Assembly: GCA_023511835.1 (NCBI GenBank) | Contig: JAIMAT010000004.1 | Span: 1-64,000 of the forward strand | Reading direction: 5' to 3' | Origin: Bacillota bacterium | Lineage (GTDB): Bacteria; Bacillota; Sulfobacillia; JAIMAT01 | Length of the DNA stretch: 64,000 nucleotides | In this document: piece after piece, positions 45,135-53,729 of the stretch | How positions within the stretch are numbered: the stretch's first letter is position 1 | Layout of the letters: every line of letters begins with the position of its first letter | The notes under the pieces: generated by a model | What the model was told of the DNA's origin: nothing | What the model saw: only the letters and a program-made list of their open reading frames with translations | Databases searched by the model: none | Program-made: the position numbers and the translations under genes

Positions 45135-46595
45135 TCAGTGGCCGGCCGAGCCCACCTCGTTGATCAGCACGCCCAACATGGCGTCGATGCTGGAGACCAT
45201 CTTGGCGGCGGCGGCGTAGGCGCTCTGGTACTGGACCATGCGTACCATCTCCTCGTCCAGCGAGACGCCGGAGACCGACTGTCGCTGGCTGTCCAGCTGC
45301 TGGACCAGCGCCTGCGCGCCCTGCAGCTCCTGCTGCGCCGCCTGCGCCTGGTTCCCCAGCGTCGCCACCGTCGCCCCCAGGAAGCCGTCCGGCGTTACGT
45401 CCAGCGTACCCCCGCCCGGGAGGGAGAAGCCCATCTGGGTGCTGGCCAGCGCGGCGATGCTGGCCGCGTTGCCGCCGTCGTCCACGGCCGTTGGGCTTCC
45501 CGACCAACTGCTGGAGGAGGCGGCGATCGCGTTGGGGTCGGTGATGTTCACCGACAGGCTGGAGAGATCGAAGGTCGTTCCCGTACCGGCGCCCAGGGTG
45601 AAAAAGGCGACGCCGGGGTTGCCGCTGGCGTCGAAGCCCTGCTGGTGCTGGTTGTTGACCGCCGTGGCCAGCTGGTAGGCGAAGGAAGCCAGGCGTCCCT
45701 GGAGAGCCGGCAGGCCCTGGCTCGTGTCGGTCAGCATGGCCAGGTAGCCGGCGATCTCGCCCGAATCCGGGTTGAGGGTCTGGGTGCCGGAGGCGTCCGT
45801 GGCGGTCAACTGCGCCGCCTGCGTCGCCGGGTCGACCTGGAAGGCGAGAACGGCGGGCTGGGGAGTGGCCTGGCCCGCGGTCGCCAGCACGGCGACGCCG
45901 CCGATCTCGACGGTCAGGTCGCCGTTGCTCTGGACGGAGGCCGTCGCCCCGGTCAGCTGGCTGAGCCGGTCCAAGAGCCGGTCCCGCTGATCGAGCAGGT
46001 CGTTGGGCGAGAGGCCGCGCGCCTGGAGCAGCCGGATCTGCGGGACCAGCTGCGCCAGCTGGCCGAGCAGCCCGTTGGCCTCCTCCACCCGGCTCTGGAT
46101 GGCGGAGACCATGCCGCTACCCACGTCCGCGAGGCGGGACGCGGTCTGCTGGAGCGACTGGACCAAGTTGTTGGCGGCGTCGAGGACCGCCTGGCGCGTC
46201 GCGCCGTCCGAGGGGTGGTTGGCCAGGTCGTTCCAGGCGCTCCAGAAGGCGTCCAGCGGAGCCGAGAGCCCCTGGCCCCCCGGCTCGTTGAGCGCCACCT
46301 CCATCTCCTGGTAGACCTGCTGGCGCACCTGCCAGTCGGCCTGGCTGGCGTTGCTCTGGCGCCACTGCTCGTCCAGGTAGAAGTCCCGCTGGCGGGTGAT
46401 CTCGGCCACGTCGACGCCGCCCCCCACCACCCCGGGGCGGACCGGCACGCCCGCTACGTCGACCAGGTCGGCACGCTGCACGCTGTAACCGGGGGTGGTG
46501 GCGTTGGCGACATTGTGCCCCGTCAGCTCCAGGGCCAGGCGTTCGGCCGCCAGCGCCCTTTTCATGATCTCCAGCCCGTAGAAGCTCGAGGACAC
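45135..46595 (-). CDS. flgK: Flagellar hook-associated protein 1 (FlgK)
   Basis: Protein of 486 residues from GTG 46595. It starts with SSSFYGLEIMKRALAAERLA and the rod-hook signature LTGHNVANATTPGYSVQRAD, and has the FlgK-specific LSAPLDAFWSAWNDLANHPS, RDRLLDRLSQLTGATASV and, at the end, SVSGVSLDEEMVRMVQYQSA. It joins hook and filament. It follows flgN with a 72-base gap, and the next gene downstream is the protease. Confidence 0.95.
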   Translation of the reverse strand: MSSSFYGLEIMKRALAAERLALELTGHNVANATTPGYSVQRADLVDVAGVPVRPGVVGGGVDVAEITRQRDFYLDEQWRQSNASQADWQVRQQVYQEMEVALNEPGGQGLSAPLDAFWSAWNDLANHPSDGATRQAVLDAANNLVQSLQQTASRLADVGSGMVSAIQSRVEEANGLLGQLAQLVPQIRLLQARGLSPNDLLDQRDRLLDRLSQLTGATASVQSNGDLTVEIGGVAVLATAGQATPQPAVLAFQVDPATQAAQLTATDASGTQTLNPDSGEIAGYLAMLTDTSQGLPALQGRLASFAYQLATAVNNQHQQGFDASGNPGVAFFTLGAGTGTTFDLSSLSVNITDPNAIAASSSSWSGSPTAVDDGGNAASIAALASTQMGFSLPGGGTLDVTPDGFLGATVATLGNQAQAAQQELQGAQALVQQLDSQRQSVSGVSLDEEMVRMVQYQSAYAAAAKMVSSIDAMLGVLINEVGSAGH

Positions 46596-46667
46596 GTCCT
46601 GCCTCCTCCTTCTCTCCGCCCCACCCGGGGATCGCTCCCGCTCCGGCCTGCCCGCCGCCTGGGGCGC

Positions 46668-47186
46668 TCAGCGGTAGCGGGAGAGCGTCCTTGCCTGGGA
46701 AGAGCCCGGCGAACGCGCAGGCCGGCCGTCGGCGGTATAGACTCCCGCCCGCTCGTGACGCTGGACCAGGTCGCGCAGGAAGTCCACGTACCGCCCGAAG
46801 GCCTCCACCAGGCGCATGGTCTCCTGGTTGACCCGGCTGACCTGACGGACCTCCTCCTCCAGCGCCCGCCGCAGGTCGGCAAGACGGGCGCCCTCTTCGG
46901 GCGGCATCCGCTCCAGAAGCTTCCCGAGCGGGCTCGTGGCCTCCAGGCCCAGCTCGCCGGCGACGAGCTCCTGGGCCTCGCGCCGCCGGCGCCGGGCCCG
47001 CTCCAGCCGTCGCAGGGCGGCGTCCTGTTCGGCCAGCGCCGCCCGGACGCCGGCGGTCCTTCCCGCGGCCAGCGCAGCCTGGACTTTTCGCCCGCCCTCG
47101 CGCAGCCGGCGGCAGGCGTCGCGCTCCTCCTCCAGCGCCCTGGCCAGCTCCGCCGCGGCCGCGCGGCGGGCCGCCCCGGCCCTCAT
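46668..47186 (-). CDS. flgN: Flagellar export chaperone FlgN
   Basis: Protein of 172 residues, nearly all helical and rich in Arg and Glu. The C-terminal segment with RQVSRVNQETMRLVEAFGRY, VDFLRDLVQ and AGVYTADGR is that of FlgN, which guards FlgK and FlgL before export. Its ATG overlaps the flgM stop (ATGA), matching the flgM-flgN-flgK order of Bacillus. Confidence 0.88.
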   Translation of the reverse strand: MRAGAARRAAAAELARALEEERDACRRLREGGRKVQAALAAGRTAGVRAALAEQDAALRRLERARRRRREAQELVAGELGLEATSPLGKLLERMPPEEGARLADLRRALEEEVRQVSRVNQETMRLVEAFGRYVDFLRDLVQRHERAGVYTADGRPARSPGSSQARTLSRYR

Positions 47187-47611
47187 GGCCGGGGAGCGGC
47201 ATCGCCCCCGCCGGAACCGGACGAGCCGCTCTGCGCGGAGGAAGTCTCCAGGCGCTGCGCCACCTGGTCGGCGACCAGCCTGCGCAGCCAGGCCCGGGCG
47301 ACTTCCTCTCCGGATACCCGGTAGGTGCCCGCCTGAAGCCGGCGGCGGATGGCCTCGATCTGGGCGGCCCGCTGCGGGTCGACGCCGGCCTCGCGGCTGC
47401 GCAAGAGCTGTTGTGCGGCCGGCGAGAAGTCGACGGTGTCCCGCCCTCCCCCGGCCGCGGCGCCCCCCGCCGACCCCGTACGGGCGCCCTGGCCCGGCTC
47501 GACCGCACCCGCTCCCCCGGCCGCAGCCTGGCCGCCCGCCTTCGCCTGTTGGCTCCGGTACTCGCGCAGAAGCCGCTCGAGCTGCTGGCTGGAGATGCGC
47601 ACCTCAACCAC
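47183..47611 (-). CDS. flgM: Anti-sigma-28 factor FlgM
   Basis: Protein of 142 residues from GTG 47611, where GGAAGG lies five bases upstream; GTG 47602 is an alternative and the frame is open to 47653. It starts VEVRISSQQLERLLREYRSQ and has the FlgM pattern DTVDFSPAAQQLLRSREAGV, followed by RAAQIEAIRRRLQAGTYRVS and GEEVARAWL. An Ala/Gly-rich insert of about 40 residues separates the first helix from the conserved core. FlgM holds the flagellar sigma factor inactive until the hook is complete. The stop overlaps flgN. Confidence 0.87.
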   Translation of the reverse strand: MVEVRISSQQLERLLREYRSQQAKAGGQAAAGGAGAVEPGQGARTGSAGGAAAGGGRDTVDFSPAAQQLLRSREAGVDPQRAAQIEAIRRRLQAGTYRVSGEEVARAWLRRLVADQVAQRLETSSAQSGSSGSGGGDAAPRP

Positions 47612-47701
47612 CTCGCCCTTCCTCGCCGGGCGCCGCCCCGACGGTGCGGGCACGCTCCCGCCGGCACGTCGGGGCGGCCGCCGGCCCTCTCCCTGGCGTC
47701 G

Positions 47702-48118
47702 CTAGCCCTCCGGTCCCCGGCGCGTGTGGAACCGGAGACGTTCCGCCCGCCGCTCGGCCTTGCCCGGACCGGAGGCGGGAGGAGCGGCGCGGCGGCCTGC
47801 GCCCTCCACCGCGCGTTCCAAATCCTCCGCACAGCGGGTGCAGAGGTGCCCGCTGGTGATCAACGTACCGCAGCGCTCGCAGCGCAGTTCGCCGCTGCCC
47901 AGGCGGAGGCGTCCCTCGCGGATGAAGCCGGTCACCTCGGCCAGCGGCACGCCGGTCGCCTCGGCGGCCTGGGCGGCCGACCCTTGTGGATGGCGGTCCA
48001 GCCAGTCGCGAACCCGCTCGAATTCCGCCTCGCGCTCCTCGATGCACTCGGGGCAGAGGCCGGCGCCGGCCGAAGCGAAAAGGCGGTGACAGCGCCTGCA
48101 GTTGACGAGTTGCGTCAT
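47702..48118 (-). CDS. yvyF: Flagellar operon protein YvyF
   Basis: Protein of 138 residues. The start NCRRCHRLFASAGAGLCPEC carries one zinc-binding cysteine set, then VRDWLDRHPQGSAAQAAEAT, GVPLAEVTGFIREGRLRL and the second set CERCGTLITSGHLCTRCAED. This arrangement (zinc ribbon, helix-turn-helix-like middle, zinc ribbon) is the YvyF type found between comF and flgM. A regulatory role is often assumed, but the function is unproven. Confidence 0.88.
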   Translation of the reverse strand: MTQLVNCRRCHRLFASAGAGLCPECIEEREAEFERVRDWLDRHPQGSAAQAAEATGVPLAEVTGFIREGRLRLGSGELRCERCGTLITSGHLCTRCAEDLERAVEGAGRRAAPPASGPGKAERRAERLRFHTRRGPEG

Positions 48119-48145
48119 CCCGCCCGCCCCCTACCGCCCTATCGC

Positions 48146-48937
48146 TCAGCGGCTGCCCGTGTAAAGGGGTGCGGCCGCCACCAGGGCCTCCACCCGCGCC
48201 GCCCCGGCCGCGTAGAGCGCCTCGGCGGCCGCGTCCAGGGTGGCGCGGGTGGCGTAGAGGTCGTCAATGAGAAGGAGGCGCGCGCCGGCCACTTCGACGT
48301 CGACCGCGAAACGCCCCGCCCGGGCGAAGCGCCGCATCTCCCGGGCGCGACCCTCCTGCCCGGAGGGGTCGACACCCCGGAGCAGGGGCTGTACGGGCAG
48401 ACGCCAGGGCGCCGCCGCCTCGCGGGCCAGGAGCGCCGCTTGGTTGTAGCCTCGCCGGCGCAGGCCGTTGCGGCTGGGCGGCATGGGGACCAGCAGGTCG
48501 GGCGCGGCGAGCCCCTCGCGCAGGCGGAGCGCCATGAGGCGGCCCAGGACGCGGGCCAGGTCCGTGCGCCCGCCGTGCTTCAAGGCCAGGACCGCCTCGC
48601 GGAGCGCCCCCTGGTAGACGCCGACACAGCGGAGCCGGGCGGCCACGGGCGGATGGGCCACACATTCCGGGCAGGCCTGGACGGGCCCCGCCGGCGATCC
48701 GGGGGCCGGGGGCGCCGGGCGACCGCAGCGAGGGCAGACGCCGGACTCCTCGGCTACCGAGGCCAGGCAGTCGCGGCAGAGGCTCGGCGGATCCGGCAGG
48801 AAGCGGGCGAGTCGTCTCGCCGCTTCCGCTCCCGGCTCGCGCCCCGCCAGTGGCTGCCCGCAGAGCTGGCAGAGGCCCTGCTCGGGGTAGAGCAGGGCGA
48901 GAAGCGCGCCGGCCGCCGCCCGCCACTCCCCCGTCAT
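48146..48937 (-). CDS. comFC: ComF family protein (ComFC-like phosphoribosyltransferase domain)
   Basis: Protein of 263 residues. The N-terminus has cysteine pairs (CQLCGQPL, LCRDCLASVAEESGVCPRCG) for zinc, and the C-terminus the PRPP motif ARLLLIDDLYATRATLDAAA. It has the usual ComF blocks ALKHGGRTDLARVLGRLMAL, MPPSRNGLRRRGYNQAALLA. ComFC is needed for DNA uptake in transformation. comFA and comFB are not seen upstream; instead the GGDEF gene overlaps by four bases (ATGA). Confidence 0.92.
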   Translation of the reverse strand: MTGEWRAAAGALLALLYPEQGLCQLCGQPLAGREPGAEAARRLARFLPDPPSLCRDCLASVAEESGVCPRCGRPAPPAPGSPAGPVQACPECVAHPPVAARLRCVGVYQGALREAVLALKHGGRTDLARVLGRLMALRLREGLAAPDLLVPMPPSRNGLRRRGYNQAALLAREAAAPWRLPVQPLLRGVDPSGQEGRAREMRRFARAGRFAVDVEVAGARLLLIDDLYATRATLDAAAEALYAAGAARVEALVAAAPLYTGSR

Positions 48938-50634
48938 GACGGGAGCGCGTCGCCGGCCTGGGGGCCCTTCTCGCGATACATCTTGCTGTCCGCGGCACGC
49001 AGGAGCTCGTCCACCGAGCGCCCGTCCTGCGGGCTGACCGCCACGCCGATGCTGGCGGAGACGCGGACCAGGGTGCGCCCCCCGACCGGGAAGGCGAAGT
49101 TCGCCAGGGCGCGCTGGATGCGTTCCGCCGCCTCCCTGGCGGCCCGCTCATCCGCGCCGGGAAGGATGACGGCGAACTCGTCCCCGGCGTAGCGGGCGGG
49201 CACGTCGCTCTCGCGGACCGAGGAACGGATGAGGCGGGCCACGGCCCGGAGCAGGTCGTCGCCCACCAGGTGGCCGAAGTTGTCGTTGTACGTCTTGAAG
49301 CGGTCCATGTCGATGAAGAGGAGCGCCAGCGGCTGGCCGGAGCGGCTCGACCGTTCCAGCTCCTCGCGCAGGCGCTCGGCGAAGTGGCGGTAATTGTAAA
49401 GGCCGGTCATGGCGTCCGTCTGGGCCGCTTCCAGTAACTGGTGATAGAGGATGGCGTTCTGGACGGCTCCCGCCGCCTGGCTGGCCAGCACTTCCAGCTG
49501 GTGACTCTGGTGCGGGTGGAAGCGAGCCGGCGAGCCCTCCGGGACGCCGCCCAGCATGACGAAGCCGAAGACGGTGTCGCCCGCCGTCAGCGGGGCGACC
49601 AGCGCCCCGGGGACGGCTGCGCCCTCGTCGGCGACCGGCAGGATGGCCCGCAGCTCTTCGCGCTGGAGGGGCAGTGCACGCCGGGTGGCCAGCAACCGCT
49701 GGACCCAGGGCAGCCCGGAGTCCAGGGTGCGGCCCTCCAGCCGGCTGCCGGTCGCCACCGCACAGATGAAGCGGCCCTGGCGCGCATCGTCCAACAGCCA
49801 GAGGGCCAGCCAGTCGGCCGGGATGAGGCGCCGGACGGAGGCCGCCAGGTGCCGGAAGACGGCGCCCATGTCCAGCGCCCGGGAGAGCTCCAGGGCCGTC
49901 TGGTGGTACAGGTCCAGCTCGTCGTGCGCCTGGCGGAGCACCATGTAGAAGCGCGCCAGCCCCAGGAGCGGGAAGAGGGTGGTGAGAGAGGCCAGCAGGA
50001 GACCTCCCAGGCCTCCGTCGACGTACATCTGGATGAGGAGAAGGCCGAAGATGGCGTTGACCAGCGTGAGGGCGGTGTCGAAGAGGATCTGCCGCCGGTC
50101 GGCGAGCAGGTCCTCGCCACGTTCCAGCCAGAGGATCGTCCCCACCAGCGCGTAGTTGGCCAGGAGGTAGCCCAGGGCGAAGGCGGCCAGGTAGCCGGCC
50201 ACGCGCGGATTGGCCCAGAAGTGCCCCCCATCGACGCCACGAGGCAGCCAGGCGGCGGCCACCAGCGCGCCCACGGCGACGTCGATCGTCGCCTGCCCGG
50301 CGTTGAAGGCGACCGCGTACCAGGGCCGCCTGCGCGTCCGCCACGTGTCGAAGGCGCTCCAGAGCGCCATGCTGGTCCCGTCGATCAGCATGGCGGGACC
50401 CACGCCCAGGAGGAGGAGCGAGGTGACCGAGATGGCGAAGCCGAGCCAGAGCGTCCCGGTGTCGGGCAGTGGCACCGAGAAGGCGTCGCTCACCAGGGCC
50501 AGGCCGAAGAGCCCTGCCCCCAACGCCATGGCGCCCGGCCCCGGGCGCCAGCCATGAACAGCCAGGAGGGTCGCCCCTGCGCCGGCGGCGCAGACGGCCC
50601 CCGCCAAGACGCGAGCCCACGTCGGTCGGCTCAT
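48934..50634 (-). CDS. Membrane GAF-GGDEF protein (probable diguanylate cyclase, AGDEF variant)
   Basis: Protein of 566 residues from ATG 50634 (MSRPTWARVLAGAVCAAGAG). Residues 8-270 hold about seven membrane segments of a MASE-like kind. A GAF-type domain covers about 275-395 (RLIPADWLALWLLDDARQGR). The GGDEF domain starts DAMTGLYNYRHFAERLREEL and has FIDMDRFKTYNDNFGHLVGD, with the active site as YAGDEFAVIL, near residue 483. The first glycine is alanine (AGDEF), a variant that is active in several known enzymes. The inhibitory site RESD lies five residues before it, so product inhibition is likely. Its stop overlaps comFC, which ties c-di-GMP synthesis to the flagellar-competence block. Confidence 0.9.
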   Translation of the reverse strand: MSRPTWARVLAGAVCAAGAGATLLAVHGWRPGPGAMALGAGLFGLALVSDAFSVPLPDTGTLWLGFAISVTSLLLLGVGPAMLIDGTSMALWSAFDTWRTRRRPWYAVAFNAGQATIDVAVGALVAAAWLPRGVDGGHFWANPRVAGYLAAFALGYLLANYALVGTILWLERGEDLLADRRQILFDTALTLVNAIFGLLLIQMYVDGGLGGLLLASLTTLFPLLGLARFYMVLRQAHDELDLYHQTALELSRALDMGAVFRHLAASVRRLIPADWLALWLLDDARQGRFICAVATGSRLEGRTLDSGLPWVQRLLATRRALPLQREELRAILPVADEGAAVPGALVAPLTAGDTVFGFVMLGGVPEGSPARFHPHQSHQLEVLASQAAGAVQNAILYHQLLEAAQTDAMTGLYNYRHFAERLREELERSSRSGQPLALLFIDMDRFKTYNDNFGHLVGDDLLRAVARLIRSSVRESDVPARYAGDEFAVILPGADERAAREAAERIQRALANFAFPVGGRTLVRVSASIGVAVSPQDGRSVDELLRAADSKMYREKGPQAGDALPS

Positions 50635-50890
50635 GCGGCTGCTCCCCCCGGCCTCCGGTCTGGACGTGCCGTCACGACGGCCTTGCTCGCCCGTCCAGCC
50701 CCCTTCCGCCGGGTTACGCCTCGGTCTCCGCTCGCGCTCCCCGGGTGGCTTCCGTTTTCGACGTCCGCCATCGGTTTCCTTCCAGGACTCCCCAGATCCT
50801 GGCAGCATCCGGGTCGAGCCGTGTCGACGTCCGTCTAGCGGGAGCCGTTCCGGGCGGACCGGCGCGAGGCGGGCCGGGCTGCGCCGAGGC

Positions 50891-52075
50891 TCAGCGGACG
50901 GCGGCGCGCACCTCCGCCACCCGGTCCGCCCGCTCCCAGGGCAGGTCGAGGTCCTTCCTCCCGAAGGCACCGTAGGCGGCGGTGGGCCGGTAGATGGGCC
51001 GCCGCAGGTCGAGGTCGCGAATGATGGCGGCCGGCCGCAGGTCGAAGACGCGGCGCACCACCTCGCTCAGCTCGGCGTCCGGGAGAAGGCCCGTGCCGAA
51101 GGTGTCCACGCGGATGGAGACGGGACGGGCGACGCCGATGGCGTAGGCCACCTGGATCTCGCAACGCCGGGCCACGCCGGCCGCCACCAGGTTGCGGGCC
51201 ACCCAGCGCGCGGCGTACGAGGCGGAGCGGTCGACCTTGCTGGGGTCCTTGCCCGAGAAGGAGCCGCCTCCGTGGTGGGCGGCGCCGCCGTAGGTGTCGA
51301 CGATGATCTTCCTGCCCGAGAGGCCGGAGTCGGCCTGCGGCCCGCCCACCACGAAACGGCCCGTCGGATTGACGAGGAGGCGGCTCTCGCCGTCGAGGAG
51401 CTCGGCGGGGACCACGGGCGCCACCACGTGCCGGCGCAAGTCCTCCTCCAGCGTGCGCAGGTCCACGTCGGGGTGGTGCTGGGCGGAGATCAGCAGGGTG
51501 TGGACGCGCACCGGGCGGTCTTCCTCGTACTCGATCGTCACCTGGGTCTTGCCGTCGGGGCGCAGGTAGGGCAAGAGGCCGCTCTTGCGCACCTGGGCCA
51601 GGCGTCGCGCCAGCCCGTGGGCCAGCTGGATGGGGAGCGGCATGGCCTCGGGCGTCTCGTCCGTAGCGTAGCCGAAAACCATGCCCTGGTCGCCGGCGCC
51701 CTCGGCGTCCAACGGGTCCTGGCCGACGCCCAGGCGCACTTCCAGCGACTGGTTGACGCCCGCGGCGATGTCGGGAGACTGTTCGTGGATGGAGGTGACC
51801 ACGGCGCAGGTGTCGCCGTCGAAGCCGTACTTGGCGCGCGTGTAGCCGATCTCGCGCACCGTGCGGCGGACCAGCGAGGGGATGTCGACGTAGCAGTCGG
51901 TGCTGATTTCGCCGGTGACGAAGACCAGCCCGGTGGTGACCAGGGTCTCGGCCGCGACGCGCGCTTCCGGGTCCTGTTCCAGGATGGCGTCCAGGATGGC
52001 GTCGGAGATCTGGTCCGCCACCTTGTCGGGGTGTCCCTCGGTGACCGACTCGGACGTGAAGAGGCGCCCGGACAT
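50891..52075 (-). CDS. metK: S-adenosylmethionine synthetase
   Basis: Protein of 394 residues from ATG 52075 (nine bases after GGAGG; another ATG at 52081 has too little room). Family blocks are [35 protein letters not shown], and [20 protein letters not shown], the latter binding phosphate. It makes SAM from methionine and ATP. The 5' region carries a promoter and an intrinsic terminator, so transcription attenuation is likely, but it does not look like the S-box in front of metY. Its neighbours are flagellar and sporulation genes. Confidence 0.96.
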   Translation of the reverse strand: MSGRLFTSESVTEGHPDKVADQISDAILDAILEQDPEARVAAETLVTTGLVFVTGEISTDCYVDIPSLVRRTVREIGYTRAKYGFDGDTCAVVTSIHEQSPDIAAGVNQSLEVRLGVGQDPLDAEGAGDQGMVFGYATDETPEAMPLPIQLAHGLARRLAQVRKSGLLPYLRPDGKTQVTIEYEEDRPVRVHTLLISAQHHPDVDLRTLEEDLRRHVVAPVVPAELLDGESRLLVNPTGRFVVGGPQADSGLSGRKIIVDTYGGAAHHGGGSFSGKDPSKVDRSASYAARWVARNLVAAGVARRCEIQVAYAIGVARPVSIRVDTFGTGLLPDAELSEVVRRVFDLRPAAIIRDLDLRRPIYRPTAAYGAFGRKDLDLPWERADRVAEVRAAVR

Positions 52076-52185
52076 GGGCATCCACCTCCCAAGCGGGAGT
52101 TGCGGCGCTCGGGCTCGCGCCGGCAGGTCCCGGGCCGGCCGCTCCGCCTGCGGCGCCGCGCCTGGGCCTGTCCGCGAGGCGGCGC

Positions 52186-52275
52186 AAAAAAATCCCCCCT
52201 CCTTCGAGAGGGGTTCCCCGTCGCCCGCGGGCTGGTCCAGGCCATGACCGGTTCGAGCGCCGGCCGCCAAAGATC
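52186..52275 (-). ncRNA. metK leader with intrinsic terminator (candidate attenuator or riboswitch)
   Basis: From the predicted start near 52275 the minus strand reads a GC-rich leader of about 60 bases. It is followed by a terminator: CCCCTC (52196-52201) pairs with GAGGGG (52208-52213) around a 6-base loop, followed by GGA and seven T (52192-52186). metK starts 110 bases further on, with no second promoter visible in between. The leader contains GAGCGC paired with GCGCTC around a 15-base loop, then GGTCATGGCCTGGACCAG, and GACGGGGAA just before the terminator; its GGGG could pair with the CCCC of the terminator arm. It does not fit the SAM-I layout; I could not place it in a known class. Confidence 0.5.
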
Positions 52276-52281
52276 GCGCTC

Positions 52282-52311
52282 ATGCTACCATCCCGGCCCG
52301 CCGGCCGTCAA
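52282..52311 (-). promoter_or_regulatory. Predicted metK promoter
   Basis: TTGACG (52311-52306) and TAGCAT (52287-52282) with an 18-base spacer. It lies upstream of the terminator hairpin, so the hairpin would act on metK's own transcript. Confidence 0.72.
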
Positions 52312-52351
52312 ACCCGGTCTGCGTGGCGGGAGTCTCCCCGCGGTCGGCCGC

Positions 52352-53122
52352 TCAGGCCGATCCCGGCAGCTGGAAAAGCCGCCCGAGCAGCTGATCCTCG
52401 GTCCTCAGGGTAGAGGCGCTCAGCTGGTAGGCGCGCTGCGCGCGGATCAGGTCCACCATCGAAGCGGCCAGATCGACGTTGGACCCCTCCAGGAGCCCGC
52501 TCTCCACCAGCCCGGGCGGTACCGCCCCGCCGGTCCCGGCCCCGGCGACGGGCTGTCCGTCGTAGGTCCCGTCCGCCGCCGGCGTGATCGGGCCGTTCAG
52601 TTGGACCAGCGCCAACTGGCCGACGGTGCGGCCCGCCGCCTGCACGCGGCCCTCGCCGTCCACGCCCACCTGGCCGGCCGTCGTACCGGCGGGCAGTTGC
52701 ACCGGCTTCCCGTCGCTCCCCAGGACGGGGAGTCCGTCGGGCGTCACCAGCCGACCGTCGGCGTCGACCTCCAGCGCCAGGGTGCGTACGTAGCCCGTGC
52801 TGCCGTCGCGCCGTTCCACGGCGAACCACCAGCCGGGCTGGCCGAGCGCCAAGTCGAGGGAGCGGCCGGTCGCCACGGCCGGGCCCTGGCGGTCCACCGC
52901 ACCCTCCGTCAGGAAGGCGGTGCCGTACGAGACGTTTCCCAGGTAGGCGGCCACCAGCCCGTCCTGGCTCCGCGTCAGCGGGGGCTCCAGGTAGCTGGCG
53001 AACGAGTCGGCGATCCTCCGGTAGCCCGGCGTGTTCAGGTTGGCCAGGTCGCCCGCCAGGGCGTCCAGCCACTCCTGCTGGGCCACCATGCCTGAACCGG
53101 CCATGTAGACGCCTCGCAGCAC
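52352..53122 (-). CDS. flgG: Flagellar hook-basal body protein of the FlgG family (FlhO/FlhP type)
   Basis: Protein of 256 residues from GTG 53122 with GGAGG eight bases upstream. The rod signature is MVAQQEWLDALAGDLANLNT with PGYRR, and the C-terminus has GLLEGSNVDLAASMVDLIRA, QRAYQLSASTLRTEDQLLGR. In Bacillus two such genes (flhO, flhP) follow spoIIID and mbl; only one is here and mbl is absent. It is a distal rod protein exported by the flagellar machine. The segment just after the rod signature is divergent from typical FlgG, closer to FlhO/FlhP. Confidence 0.87.
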   Translation of the reverse strand: MLRGVYMAGSGMVAQQEWLDALAGDLANLNTPGYRRIADSFASYLEPPLTRSQDGLVAAYLGNVSYGTAFLTEGAVDRQGPAVATGRSLDLALGQPGWWFAVERRDGSTGYVRTLALEVDADGRLVTPDGLPVLGSDGKPVQLPAGTTAGQVGVDGEGRVQAAGRTVGQLALVQLNGPITPAADGTYDGQPVAGAGTGGAVPPGLVESGLLEGSNVDLAASMVDLIRAQRAYQLSASTLRTEDQLLGRLFQLPGSA

Positions 53123-53245
53123 CGCACTCGCCTCCGCCGGGCCCCGCCGCCGGCCGGGGCCCGTCCCACGCTGCCACGTGGTTCGCCGGGGAGGGCTCGT
53201 TTCCTGCCGAATCCTGCCGTCGGCCGCCTCCGTCCGGGCGGTCGC

Positions 53246-53536
53246 TCATGTGCCGCGCTCGCGGGCGGCAGGGGCGGCCGTGTTGCGGTGGCGCTCCGCG
53301 TACTTCCTGCGGGTGGCTTCGCCGCCGCGCAGGTGGCGTTCGGCCTTGTTGAATTCAAGCACCTGTTTCACCTGCTCGGAAAGTTTCTCGTTGATACGAG
53401 GAAGTCTGTCCGTCACATCTTTATGAATAGTGCTCTTGCTCACGCCGAAGACGCGGGCGGCGTCCCGGACGGTGGCCTTGGTCTCGGCGATATACAGGCC
53501 CACCTCGAGGACGCGCTTCCAGATGTGGTCCTTCAT
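53246..53536 (-). CDS. spoIIID: Sporulation transcription factor SpoIIID
   Basis: Protein of 96 residues from ATG 53536. It has KDHIWKRVLEVGLYIAETKA, TVRDAARVFGVSKSTIHKDV, the helix-turn-helix, and TDRLPRINEKLSEQVKQVLE with the basic tail RHLRGGEATRRKYAERH. SpoIIID is a mother-cell regulator that tunes the sigma-E regulon. A later start is chosen over ATG 53572 because that ATG falls inside a sigma-E-like -10 element. The spoIIID core has visibly lower GC than the flanking genes, as expected for a strongly conserved sequence. Confidence 0.96.
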   Translation of the reverse strand: MKDHIWKRVLEVGLYIAETKATVRDAARVFGVSKSTIHKDVTDRLPRINEKLSEQVKQVLEFNKAERHLRGGEATRRKYAERHRNTAAPAARERGT

Positions 53537-53571
53537 GAAATAGACCCCCCCGACCCGGCGGACTCGAGCCA

Positions 53572-53601
53572 TCTATATGTGCCGGGCGAGGGGGAACATG
53601 A
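53572..53601 (-). promoter_or_regulatory. Sigma-E-like promoter candidate for spoIIID
   Basis: TCATGTT (53601-53595) and CATATAGA (53579-53572) with a 15-base spacer. The -35 fits the sigma-E pattern (KMATATT) at six of seven places; the -10 fits CATACANT only in its first half. The position, about 35 bases before the chosen start codon, is right. Confidence 0.4.
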
Positions 53602-53729
53602 CGCGCGGGCGCGCCCCAGGGGGACCGCCCGCCGCCGTGTTTCCTGTTCGTCTTTTCGATGTCGCCGGCAGGGTCGCGCGCCGTCGGGCGCGCCTCTCAC
53701 CTCCGCCTCCCGCCGTCGCCCCGTTCGTT

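Noticed and set aside
50635-50890. Possible c-di-GMP riboswitch before the GGDEF gene
   Set aside because: I looked for the GEMM-I blocks in the 256-base gap and found neither the GGACGCAAAGCC-like core nor the receptor; only short GC-rich hairpins are present. Nothing else is supported in this gap.
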